Shown: piece after piece, positions 44,801 through 51,908 of the stretch | Layout of the letters: each line of letters opens with the position of its first letter | How positions within the stretch are numbered: the stretch's first letter is position 1 | NCBI GenBank assembly: GCA_003231645.1 | Contig: QIIW01000132.1 | Coordinates: forward strand, 1-51,908 | Source: Acidimicrobiia bacterium | GTDB lineage: Bacteria > Actinomycetota > Acidimicrobiia > Acidimicrobiales > Aldehydirespiratoraceae | Reading direction: 5' to 3' | DNA length: 51,908 nucleotides | Notes under the pieces: model-generated | What the model was told of the DNA's origin: nothing | The model's input: the letters and a program-made list of their open reading frames with translations, nothing else | Database searches by the model: none | Translations under genes and position numbers: made by a program

Positions 44801-45724
44801 GTGGCCGCAGCCATCGAGGTCCGAGACCTCGTCAAGACCTACGGCCCGGCGCGCGCCGTGGACGGCGTGTCGTTCTCGATCGACGAGGGCGAGGTGTTCG
44901 CGTTCCTGGGTCCGAACGGCGCCGGCAAGACCACCACGATCGAGATCCTCGAGGGTCATCGTGAACGAACCTCGGGTGAGGTGTCGGTGCTCGGCTTCGA
45001 TCCGGCCACCGGTGGACGCAAGATGCGTGACCGGTTCGGGATCGTGCTTCAGTCGTCGGGAATCGACCGTGAGCTCACGGTCCGCGAGGTGCTCGATCTC
45101 TACCGCTCCGCCTACACACACCGTCGTCCCGTCGATGAGGTGATCGGGATGGTCGGTCTCGAGGGCAAGGCCGACGACCGTGTCGCCACACTGTCGGGCG
45201 GACAGAAGCGCCGGGTCGACCTCGCCCTCGGATTGGTGGGCGACCCCGATCTGATCTTTCTCGACGAGCCAACCACCGGTTTCGACCCGGGCGCCCGGCG
45301 CCGCAGCTGGGAGCTGATCGACAATCTCGCCGGTCTCGGTCGCACGGTCGTGCTCACCACCCACTACCTCGACGAGGCCGAACATCTCGCCAACCGGGTG
45401 GCGGTGCTCAATGGCGGTCGCATCGTCGCGGCCGGTACCCCCGCCGAACTGCGCGACGCCGCGTCGACCGAGACGTCGATCACCTTCCGCTTGCCCACCG
45501 TAGACAGCCCGCTCGGTGATCTGCTCGGTTCGCTCACCGGCCGCGTCACCGGTCGTTCGCGCGAGATCGAGATCGTCACGCCCGCCCCCACCGCCGACCT
45601 GGCCCACATCACGTCATGGGCGGTGCGGCGCGGTATTGAACTCGAAGGACTCACCGTGAGCAAAGGCGATCTCGAAGACGCCTACCTGGGCCTGCTGGCC
45701 GACGAACAAACAGACGTCGAATGA
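44801..45724 (+). CDS. ABC-2 exporter ATP-binding protein
   Basis: A 307-residue DrrA-like ATPase with Walker A GPNGAGKTT (37-45), Q-loop, signature LSGGQKRR (131-138) and Walker B LIFLDEP (151-157). An extra C-terminal domain (~residues 220-307) follows, as in drug/lipid exporter ATPases. GTG 44801 is 2 bp after the PEBP stop. It works with the permease encoded next, whose ATG overlaps its stop. Confidence 0.92.
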   Translation: MAAAIEVRDLVKTYGPARAVDGVSFSIDEGEVFAFLGPNGAGKTTTIEILEGHRERTSGEVSVLGFDPATGGRKMRDRFGIVLQSSGIDRELTVREVLDLYRSAYTHRRPVDEVIGMVGLEGKADDRVATLSGGQKRRVDLALGLVGDPDLIFLDEPTTGFDPGARRRSWELIDNLAGLGRTVVLTTHYLDEAEHLANRVAVLNGGRIVAAGTPAELRDAASTETSITFRLPTVDSPLGDLLGSLTGRVTGRSREIEIVTPAPTADLAHITSWAVRRGIELEGLTVSKGDLEDAYLGLLADEQTDVE

Positions 45725-46563
45725 ACGAACGCGTTCCCGTGATCCCGATGCTCTGGCGTCAGACCCGCGCCCAGAACCGGGCCTTCTGGCGGGTTCCGAT
45801 CGGGGCGTTCTTCACCTTGGGTCTCCCACTGATCATGCTGGTGCTGTTCGTGGCGCTGTTCGGGAACGACACCCTCGACAGCACCTATGGCAACATCAAG
45901 ACGGCACAGTTCTACGCTCCCGGACTTGCCGTGTTCGCGGCGGCGTCGGCGACCTACACCAACATCGGCATGAACCTCTCGATGCGCCGCGACGAGGGGA
46001 TTCTCAAGCGGGTTCGTGGCACGCCGCTGCCACCGTGGATCTACCTCGCCGGCGTGGTGTTGTCGGGCGTGTGGATCGCTCTGGTGTCCACCGTGGTGAT
46101 GATGGGGATCGGTGTGTTCGCCTACGACGTCAACATTGAGGCGGCCAAGATGCCGGCCGCGGCGCTGTCGTTCCTCGTCGGCACGATCACCTTCGCGTTG
46201 CTCGGGGTGGCGCTCGCCGCAGTGGCCAAGTCGGCGTCGGCCGCCCCCGGCATCGCCAACTCGACGATCCTGCCGCTGGCTTTCGTGTCGCAGGTTTTCA
46301 TCAGTCTCGGCGAGTCACGTGACGTTCCCGGATGGCTGAATCTGGTCGGCAACATCTTTCCGCTCAAGCACTTTGCCCTGTCGTTCGGCCAGGCCATGAG
46401 CCCGTTCAGCAAGGCCCCGGCGTTCGAATGGGGCCACCTCGGGGTAATGGCGATCTGGGCGGCGATCGGCGGGCTGGTGGCGTGGAGGAAGTTCGGCTGG
46501 GATCCGGTGCCCGGCGCGTCCAGCCGGCGGGCGAGGCGGGCCAATCGGGCCGCCGTCGGCTGA
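45721..46563 (+). CDS. ABC-2 type permease
   Basis: A 280-residue membrane protein with six helices. The ABC-2 pattern RRDEGILKRVRGTPLPPW follows the second helix, and QVFISLGESRDVPGWLNLVGNIFPLKHF precedes the last. Together with the adjoining ATPase it should form a homodimeric exporter. The substrate is unknown (drug or lipid type by similarity). ATG 45721 overlaps the ATPase stop. Confidence 0.9.
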   Translation: MNERVPVIPMLWRQTRAQNRAFWRVPIGAFFTLGLPLIMLVLFVALFGNDTLDSTYGNIKTAQFYAPGLAVFAAASATYTNIGMNLSMRRDEGILKRVRGTPLPPWIYLAGVVLSGVWIALVSTVVMMGIGVFAYDVNIEAAKMPAAALSFLVGTITFALLGVALAAVAKSASAAPGIANSTILPLAFVSQVFISLGESRDVPGWLNLVGNIFPLKHFALSFGQAMSPFSKAPAFEWGHLGVMAIWAAIGGLVAWRKFGWDPVPGASSRRARRANRAAVG

Positions 46564-46568
46564 AGCGG

Positions 46569-46967
46569 TCAGGGCGCCGTGGTGGTGGCCGGGCCACCGC
46601 CGCGTCTCGGGACGACCGTCGGTTCCGGTACCGACATCGGATTGGCCGCCGGCAGTTCGTCCTCCATCCGGTAGAGGAATCGCGACTGCGGTAGATTCGA
46701 GTCCGTCGGGCCTTGGCTCATGGCGACCTTACGGATCCAGGCGCCGGGGTCGCCGTAATCGGAGATCGAGTCCCGGCGCCGATGGGCTTCGAGTGGCACA
46801 TCGTGCGCCAACTCCTCCGCGGCACCCTGGCTGTCGGAGAGTGTGCAGATCGGTGCGACGACCGGCCGGTACCCATGGCGGTACCGATCGTCGAAGCCGG
46901 CCGTCTCGGCGGATTTGATCATGGTGACCCGCCCATACTTGCCGGTTTCCGTCTGTTCGGCACCCAT
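46569..46967 (-). pseudogene. Decayed ECF sigma factor remnant
   Basis: The open frame encodes a recognisable sigma-70 region 2: FDDRYRHGYRPVVAPICTL, AAEELAHD, EAHRR and YGDPGAWIRKVA match the usual region 2 of SigE-like ECF factors. Normally hydrophobic or conserved positions are replaced (e.g. FY to RY, AF to VP, RW to RR). The NRxxSxxRR segment expected after the Ala-Met is missing, and no region 4 follows; the frame ends in a Thr/Pro tail. This looks like a non-functional relic. A strong GC hairpin (46581-46601) inside it may terminate the exporter mRNA. Confidence 0.5.
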
Positions 46968-47407
46968 GGAAGTCTCACGCAGAACTCCCGTCGCCGGGTT
47001 GACATGGTCGAAAAGATTGGCGGCGGGGGGATTTTTCGGTGTCGGTGCCCAGTCGGTTGGAGGATGTTGCAGGCGGTGTCACGGTCGGTGACTCGATGTT
47101 CGGGTCGTGCGGCCAACCGGATCGCGAGGTGGGCCGAGGCTCTCGTTTCGATGCCCAACGCCGCGGCCGGGTTGACAGCCGAAGATTCCGGCCGAGACCA
47201 TCGACGCCTTGGCACGGGCCCCCGAAGACGATCTCTTCCCGAGCGGTCGGTGAGGACTCCGGGCTGTTGGCTGCGGTGGCGTCTCGGCCCGCGGATCTCG
47301 CCATCCGTGTGGTTCGCCAACACCGACCGGACAACCACCGGCGCCACCGCCGGAAGATCACCCTGACCGAAGAGCACGGCTACGGCCCGGCAGCGCGGTG
47401 GCCGGTG
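46968..47407. other. Non-coding/degraded interval
   Basis: 440 bp between the sigma relic and the acyl-CoA ligase. Several short open frames exist on both strands, but none shows a domain, a plausible start signal or biased codon use. It probably represents the rest of the decayed regulatory locus. No repeat or insertion-sequence end was seen. Confidence 0.4.
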
Positions 47408-49048
47408 CTACGCCTCGGAGTACTCGCCGGCCATCCATTTGTCGCGCAATACGTACTTCTGGATCTTGCCGGAGCCGGTGAGCGGGAACTCGTCGACCCA
47501 GATCCAGTGGGCGGGGGTCTTCTGGGGCGACAGAATCTCGCGGAGATGATCGAACAGTCGCTGGCGGTTGGGTTCCACACCGGCCGCCGGACGAATGAAG
47601 GCGCCGACAACTTCGCCGAACCGTTCGTCGGGCAGTCCCACGACGGCCACTTCGGCCACGTCGGGATGCGCGAACAGATTCTCCTCGATCTCACGTGGGT
47701 AGATGTTCTCGCCGCCCCGGATGATCATGTCCTTGAGCCGACCCTCGACCGTGCAGTAACCCCGCTCGTCCATCACACACAGGTCGCCGGTTTGAAGCCA
47801 CCCGTCGGGGGTGATCGCCTCGGCGGTGGCCTCGGGCATCTCGTGGTAGCCGAGCATGACGTGGTAGCCGCGGGTGAGATATTCGCCGGTCGCGCCTATC
47901 GGCAGGGTGGCCCCGGTGTCGGGGTCGACGATCTTGATCTCGACGTTGGGCATGGCCACGCCAACAGTGTCGGCCTTGTCCTCGATCGAGTCGGACGGGC
48001 GGGTCATCGATGCCACGGGTGAGCATTCGGTCTGGCCGAAGACGATCAGGAAATCGACGCCCAGTGAGTCCTCGATACGCCGCACGAGCGCGGCCGGCAC
48101 GGTCGACCCGCCCGACACGACATGTCGCATCGACGACGTGTCCCGGGTCTCGAAGTCGGGATGTTCCATGAGGGCCACGAGCATGGTCGGCACGGCTCCC
48201 ATCATTTCGGCGTGCTCGGTCTCGATCAGTTCGAGTACGAGCGCCGGGTCGAACAGCAGGACCGGTATGTGTGTACCGGCCATCGCCACCGTGCCCAGTG
48301 CTCCGAGCACGCATCCGCCGGTGTGGAACAGCGGCATCGGGTTGATCCAGACGACTCCACCGTCGCGGGCTCCGGCCCGGAGCGCGGTGTGGGTGGCGTT
48401 GTTGGTGATGCCCCGATGGCGGAGCAGCGCCCCTTTGGGGAACCCGGTCGTACCCGAGGTGTACTGAATCTGCGCCGGATCGTCGGGACCGACCTCCGGC
48501 AGGTCGATGTCCTTGTCGCCCGAGGCGAGGAATTCGGCCCACTCGTCGAAGCGCACCACCTCGCGTAGATGCTCGAGCTCGGGGCGGACCGATTCGAGGC
48601 TCGAGAGCATGGCGTTGCCGCGGAACTCCGGAAGGACAAAACATCCGACCGCCTTCGATTGGGTGAGGATGTACTCGAGTTCCTGGGCTCGGAACGACGG
48701 GTTGACGGTGACGAGGACGAGGCCCGCCAGGGCGGCACCGAACTCGAGGATCACCCATTCGGCGATGTTCGGGGCCCAGACCGCCACATGCTCGCCCGGC
48801 TCGAAACGCCTCAGTAGGGCGCGGGCACACTGCTCGGCGTCGGTCAGCAACTCCGTGTAGGTCCATCGTCGGCGGGCGTCGGGATCGTGAACTCCCGCCA
48901 CCAGGGCACAACGTTCGGGCGCCAGATCTGCGGCCCGACGCAGCAGGCCGCCGACCGTCTGTTCTTCGACCGGGGTCTCGTTGACCGCCGGCCAGTACGA
49001 CTCGGTCAGCGGAACAACGACCTCCTCGACGCTCCTAGGTGCACCCAT
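47408..49048 (-). CDS. AMP-binding acyl-CoA synthetase (fatty-acid--CoA ligase family)
   Basis: A 546-residue ANL-superfamily enzyme that activates a carboxylate to acyl-AMP and then acyl-CoA. The P-loop-like motif YTSGTTGFPKG is at 196-206. Also present are the GQTECSPV motif, the TGDLCVMDERGY hinge region, DMIIRGGENIYP, and the catalytic lysine K528 in GSGKIQKY. It is similar in layout to medium/long-chain FadD-type ligases. ATG 49048 follows AGGAGG at 49060-49055 (minus strand). Confidence 0.92.
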   Translation of the reverse strand: MGAPRSVEEVVVPLTESYWPAVNETPVEEQTVGGLLRRAADLAPERCALVAGVHDPDARRRWTYTELLTDAEQCARALLRRFEPGEHVAVWAPNIAEWVILEFGAALAGLVLVTVNPSFRAQELEYILTQSKAVGCFVLPEFRGNAMLSSLESVRPELEHLREVVRFDEWAEFLASGDKDIDLPEVGPDDPAQIQYTSGTTGFPKGALLRHRGITNNATHTALRAGARDGGVVWINPMPLFHTGGCVLGALGTVAMAGTHIPVLLFDPALVLELIETEHAEMMGAVPTMLVALMEHPDFETRDTSSMRHVVSGGSTVPAALVRRIEDSLGVDFLIVFGQTECSPVASMTRPSDSIEDKADTVGVAMPNVEIKIVDPDTGATLPIGATGEYLTRGYHVMLGYHEMPEATAEAITPDGWLQTGDLCVMDERGYCTVEGRLKDMIIRGGENIYPREIEENLFAHPDVAEVAVVGLPDERFGEVVGAFIRPAAGVEPNRQRLFDHLREILSPQKTPAHWIWVDEFPLTGSGKIQKYVLRDKWMAGEYSEA

Positions 49049-49179
49049 GCTCGTCCTCCTGTGCCGGTTTGTGGCCGCAATCGTGGCAGCTCACGGGCCT
49101 ACCGCGCCAGATCGGGGCGGTTGTTGATCGGAGTATCGGCGAAACGGCCTCTGACCAGCCTCGGGGCTAGCCTCCGGCC

Positions 49180-50073
49180 ATGGACGCATACAACGAGTTC
49201 GCGATGTTCCACGAGAACGCCGAGGAATACGGCATCGTCCTCGATGGTCCGCCGGTGGTCAGGCGCGAGAACGTGTCGCTGGCTTCGGGGCGCTCGTTGT
49301 CGGTGTTGGTGTGGGGTACCTCGCCGCCGGAGTTGGTGTTGATCCACGGCGGTGCACAGAACGCCCACACCTGGGACACCGTTGCCCTGGCGCTGGGCCG
49401 TTCGCTGGTGGCGATCGACCTGCCCGGTCACGGCCACTCCGACCACCGGATCGGTCATGACTACACGCCGACGAACATGGCCGACGACATCGCCGTGGCG
49501 GTCGAGAAACTCGCCCCCGATGCCGAGGCCGTCATCGGCATGTCGCTTGGCGGCGTGACCGCGATCTGCCTGGCCGCCGACCACCCCGAACTGGTTCGTC
49601 GACTCGGTGTCGTCGATGTCACCCCCGGCACCGATCACGCCAAGGCCGAACCGATCATCGCCTTCGTCGACGGCCCCGAGTACTTCGCCGACTTCGATGA
49701 GATCCTCGGTCGGACCATCGAGTTCAACAAGGGACGTAGCGAGCAGTCCTTGCGCCGCGGGGTGCTCCACAATGCCCTCGAACTCCCCGATGGTCGTTGG
49801 ACATGGCGCTGGGACCGTATTCGTGAACGCAACGCCGACGGGATCGAGGTCCCGTCGTTCACCGACCTGTGGGCCAAGGTCGACTTGGTGCGGGTGCCGA
49901 TCACTCTCTGGCAGGGAGGCAAGTGGAGCGTGGTCGGAGACGAGGATGTCGAGGAGTGGATGAGGCGACGCCCCGACACCATCCACATCGTGGTGGACGG
50001 CGCCGGACACTCGATCCAGGGCGACAAGCCGGTCGAGTTGGCCGGCCTGATCGAGGACCTGCTGGCCCGCTGA
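49180..50073 (+). CDS. Alpha/beta hydrolase
   Basis: A 297-residue alpha/beta-fold hydrolase. It has HGG (56-58) for the oxyanion hole, the nucleophile elbow GMSLGG (Ser122), DLPGHGHSD, and the catalytic His277 in GAGHSIQGD. Substrate unknown. ATG 49180 is 6 nt downstream of TAGCCT (49168-49173). It is divergent from the acyl-CoA ligase, which may hint at a shared acyl/ester pathway (inference). Confidence 0.88.
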   Translation: MDAYNEFAMFHENAEEYGIVLDGPPVVRRENVSLASGRSLSVLVWGTSPPELVLIHGGAQNAHTWDTVALALGRSLVAIDLPGHGHSDHRIGHDYTPTNMADDIAVAVEKLAPDAEAVIGMSLGGVTAICLAADHPELVRRLGVVDVTPGTDHAKAEPIIAFVDGPEYFADFDEILGRTIEFNKGRSEQSLRRGVLHNALELPDGRWTWRWDRIRERNADGIEVPSFTDLWAKVDLVRVPITLWQGGKWSVVGDEDVEEWMRRRPDTIHIVVDGAGHSIQGDKPVELAGLIEDLLAR

Positions 50074-50112
50074 GCCGCTGACGGCCCGCGGTCGGATGCC
50101 ACGGTCCGTGGA

Positions 50113-50856
50113 TCAGATGTCGTCGATGATGTGGAACGTCTCGGCCAGTTCGACGCCGGCCAGTCGGCCGACGTCGCGGCACTCGGTGAAGATCCGGCGG
50201 CCGAAGTCGGCGGCCTGATGGTCCCGCGCGTCGATGTCGGTCCCATCGATGTCGATCCGCATCGTGGTTTCGAACTGGCTCTCGTGGGCCAGCAGGGCGG
50301 CGACCTTGGCGCCGACGTGACGGGGTGCCAGCGACTCGGCGTGGTCGGCCCCGTCGGTCTCGAACAACAGGATGGCATCGGGTCGGTGAGCTTCGATGCC
50401 GTGCTCGGGAAAGTAGTGCGGGTCGCGGGCCGCTACCACGCCCTCGACCGCGAGTCGGCCGGCGGCGCGGTGATCGGGGTGGATCCGCCAGCGTTTCCAC
50501 GGGTCGTGGCCCAGCACTACCCGGGGCTTGAGCTCGCGGATCACCCGAGCCACCTCGCCTCGTAGCTCGAGGCCGTGGCCGAGCTCACCGTCGACCTGGC
50601 TCAGGAACCGCACCTCACCGATGGATCCGAGCCGGCGGGCCGCCTCACGCTGCTCGGCCTGCCGGAGCGCGACGAGCGCCTCGATGTCGCTCGATGCGTC
50701 CCACGATCCCTTCGATCCGTCGGTGCAGATCAGGTGATGGACGACCGTACCGGCCTCCGACCACTTGGCGAAGGTGGCTCCGCACTGGAACTCGACATCG
50801 TCGGGATGGGCGGCGATGGCCAGCACGACCTCGGGCACGGGCAGATCAACTCGCAC
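50113..50856 (-). CDS. LmbE/PIG-L family zinc deacetylase
   Basis: A 247-residue deacetylase-like protein with the zinc motif AHPDD (16-20) and the second metal site HPDH (126-129). Family members deacetylate GlcNAc-type conjugates, including MshB and Mca in mycothiol metabolism, but this one cannot be assigned more closely. GTG 50856 is chosen because upstream in-frame codons overlap cofC. The overlap with cofC is 11 bp, so the two are probably co-transcribed. Confidence 0.85.
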   Translation of the reverse strand: MRVDLPVPEVVLAIAAHPDDVEFQCGATFAKWSEAGTVVHHLICTDGSKGSWDASSDIEALVALRQAEQREAARRLGSIGEVRFLSQVDGELGHGLELRGEVARVIRELKPRVVLGHDPWKRWRIHPDHRAAGRLAVEGVVAARDPHYFPEHGIEAHRPDAILLFETDGADHAESLAPRHVGAKVAALLAHESQFETTMRIDIDGTDIDARDHQAADFGRRIFTECRDVGRLAGVELAETFHIIDDI

Positions 50857-51367
50857 TCTGGTCGGCCTCCAGGCTCGGTGGCCGGGGGGGCCGGGGCCCA
50901 TCCGGCTCGACTTCGCCGGCCCGGGTCGGGATCGGCCGACCGGGCGGAGTGGCGCCGATCATGTTGCGCCAGCCGTCGGGTAGGTCGCCGGGATCGTCGA
51001 CGTCCCATGCCAGAGCGGGGGCGTCGATCACGTCGACTCTCAGGCCCAGTCGCTCCGCCTCGGCGATGTGGGCGCGGAACGATCCGGGTCCGTAGGCGAA
51101 CCCGAACCCGGCATCGGTCGGCACCGACATCACGTTGGAGCCGTCGCGGCGCCGATCCGGGGCGATGGCCAGGCCGGGGCCGTCGACGATCGTGACATCG
51201 TCGGCGAATGGCAGATCGGCATGGGCGATGATCGCGCGGTGGAACCCCTGAATCGAGGCGATCCGGACCGCGGTGGTGATCGAGTCGGTGAGCCCCGAGC
51301 GTCCGACCGCCATCGGCTCGGCCCCGGCCGAGCGCGCCCATTCGGCGACCTCGTCGTCGTCGGTCAC
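50846..51367 (-). CDS. cofC: CofC/FbiD 2-phospho-L-lactate (or PEP) guanylyltransferase, C-terminal part of a frameshifted gene
   Basis: The nucleotidyltransferase that makes the LPPG or EPPG precursor of coenzyme F420. This open frame starts at the core: VTDDDEVAEWA, HADLPFADDV, then GSNVMSVPTDAGFGFAYGPGSF and DVDDPGDLP, all typical. It lacks the N-terminal nucleotide-binding strand, which is encoded in the -1-shifted ORF immediately upstream (51364-51531). GTG 51367 overlaps that ORF's stop. Adding one G to the G5 run (51374-51378, C on the plus strand) would join the two into a normal-length protein. Confidence 0.75.
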   Translation of the reverse strand: MTDDDEVAEWARSAGAEPMAVGRSGLTDSITTAVRIASIQGFHRAIIAHADLPFADDVTIVDGPGLAIAPDRRRDGSNVMSVPTDAGFGFAYGPGSFRAHIAEAERLGLRVDVIDAPALAWDVDDPGDLPDGWRNMIGATPPGRPIPTRAGEVEPDGPRPPRPPSLEADQSAS

Positions 51368-51531
51368 GATCCACCCCCGGCCGCTTTCACCACGATCTCG
51401 GCCATGGCGACGGCGAGATCGTGGCGGTCATCGGCGGACAACTCATCGGCGAGACGCGACTTGGCATCATCGAACGACCTGATCGGGATCAGTACCACGG
51501 ACTCGCGGCGATGGGGTACGGCGGGAGGCAC
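51364..51531 (-). CDS. cofC: CofC/FbiD N-terminal fragment
   Basis: A 55-residue open frame from GTG 51531, containing VVLIPIRSFDDAKSRLADEL, the first strand and KSRL motif of the CofC fold, then stopping at TGA 51364-51366. A TAGAAT box (51543-51538) lies 6 nt upstream, so this is the true start of the gene. Read across the boundary with a one-base insertion, the sequence continues AAGGWIVTDDDEVA. See the companion entry for the larger part. Confidence 0.7.
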   Translation of the reverse strand: MPPAVPHRRESVVLIPIRSFDDAKSRLADELSADDRHDLAVAMAEIVVKAAGGGS

Positions 51532-51540
51532 GGCGGGATT

Positions 51541-51908
51541 CTACGGGAGCGGCGTCACCGGCGGTAGGAAGCTGTCGACCCGGGCCGGGTCACGCAGCGA
51601 GTCCTGGGAGAGGTAGACGCGATAGTTGAGCCGGAATGGTTGCCCCGGCTCGGTTGCCACCCAGTTCGACATGGGCACCTCACCCGGAGCGACCTTGTCG
51701 GGTGAAGCCGATGCGGGCACTGCCCGCGGCACATCGGGTCCGGCGTGGATGGTGATGCCTCCGTCTTCGTCGAAGCGCAACCCGGGGTTGCTCGACTGGA
51801 CCGAGTAGCGGCCGTACTCGTTGGGTATGAGCGTGAAATCGGTGCCGTATCCGGTGATCGACCAGAACCCGAACCGCTCGGTGGGGGCCACCTGATCGGG
51901 TGAGAATC
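51541..51908 (-). CDS. DUF1254/DUF1214 domain protein, C-terminal part (truncated by window edge)
   Basis: The last ~121 residues of a protein whose FWSITGYG, YGRYSVQSSNPGLRFDEDGGITIH and NWVATEPGQPFRLNYRVYLSQDSL segments match the C-terminal DUF1214 region. The family is of unknown function and is often exported. The stop TAG (51543-51541) lies within the -10 box of cofC. The frame remains open to the window end, so an ATG-like GTG at 51891 is not the start. Confidence 0.75.
   Translation of the reverse strand, partial: FSPDQVAPTERFGFWSITGYGTDFTLIPNEYGRYSVQSSNPGLRFDEDGGITIHAGPDVPRAVPASASPDKVAPGEVPMSNWVATEPGQPFRLNYRVYLSQDSLRDPARVDSFLPPVTPLP

Noticed and set aside
47039..48022. 327-codon plus-strand frame in and beyond the 46968-47407 gap
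   Set aside because: Two thirds is antisense to the acyl-CoA ligase; the part in the gap has no start signal or domain.

Overview
The window is a contiguous piece of very GC-rich bacterial chromosome, densely packed with genes. Many starts are GTG or TTG, and many operon genes overlap by ATGA or GTGA. The gene set points to an actinobacterium, most likely class Acidimicrobiia; this is inference, because no rRNA marker is present. Supporting features are a MurA with Asp in place of the catalytic Cys, a five-PASTA-style receptor kinase gene (four PASTA repeats seen), the MoxR/DUF58/SpoIIM/RDD cluster in a mycobacterial-like order, an F420-pathway guanylyltransferase (CofC/FbiD), and two SLH-repeat surface proteins. 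No rRNA, tRNA, CRISPR array, phage or transposase was recognised. The content is almost entirely housekeeping.

Layout. 1-3353 (minus): an assimilatory sulfur operon, cysH, siroheme dehydrogenase, SUMT and a siroheme sulfite/nitrite reductase that runs off the left edge. It sits behind a paired palindromic operator. 3508-4916 (minus): small hypothetical proteins and an SLH protein. 5044-9348: hotdog thioesterase, LMW phosphatase, AzlCD exporter, murA, and a NifU-C Fe-S scaffold. 9398-11944 (minus): a trehalose-6-phosphatase fused to a GH15 hydrolase. 12045-14410: rhomboid protease and a DUF3754 membrane protein. 14565-21419: membrane protein, DUF4129, DUF4350, MoxR and DUF58, then SpoIIM (minus) and RDD (plus), which share a 7-bp bidirectional -10 region. 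21456-23658: cysteine desulfurase and mnmA. 23690-25664 (minus): HTH regulator and membrane protein. 25746-31332: ligA, a VanY-SLH peptidase, tiny ORFs, and a PASTA kinase. 31354-36335: SCP2 protein, gatCAB, and a MATE exporter whose 3' end overlaps gatB by 98 bp. 36397-38409: acyltransferase-3/SGNH protein. 38433-41982: ilvBNC with a complete attenuator (promoter, Ile/Leu/Val leader peptide, pause hairpin, terminator). 42017-42701: a VapBC-type toxin-antitoxin pair with its own operator. 42729-46563: quinone oxidoreductase, DUF2007-like protein, PEBP, and an ABC exporter. 46569-47407: a decayed ECF sigma factor and non-coding DNA. 47408-51908: acyl-CoA ligase, alpha/beta hydrolase, LmbE deacetylase, a frameshifted CofC, and the C-terminus of a DUF1254/DUF1214 protein.

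A pattern runs through the whole window. A TAnnnT hexamer lies 6-9 nt upstream of the start codon of about seventeen genes, nearly all of them first in their transcription unit. This indicates widespread leaderless transcription and helps to fix several starts, including very small ORFs and the ilv leader peptide. I found no dramatic unknown multi-gene system. The best candidates for follow-up are the trehalose-phosphatase/GH15 fusion, the ilv attenuator with a leaderless leader peptide, the phased double operator of the cys operon, the split cofC and the coupled micro-ORFs.
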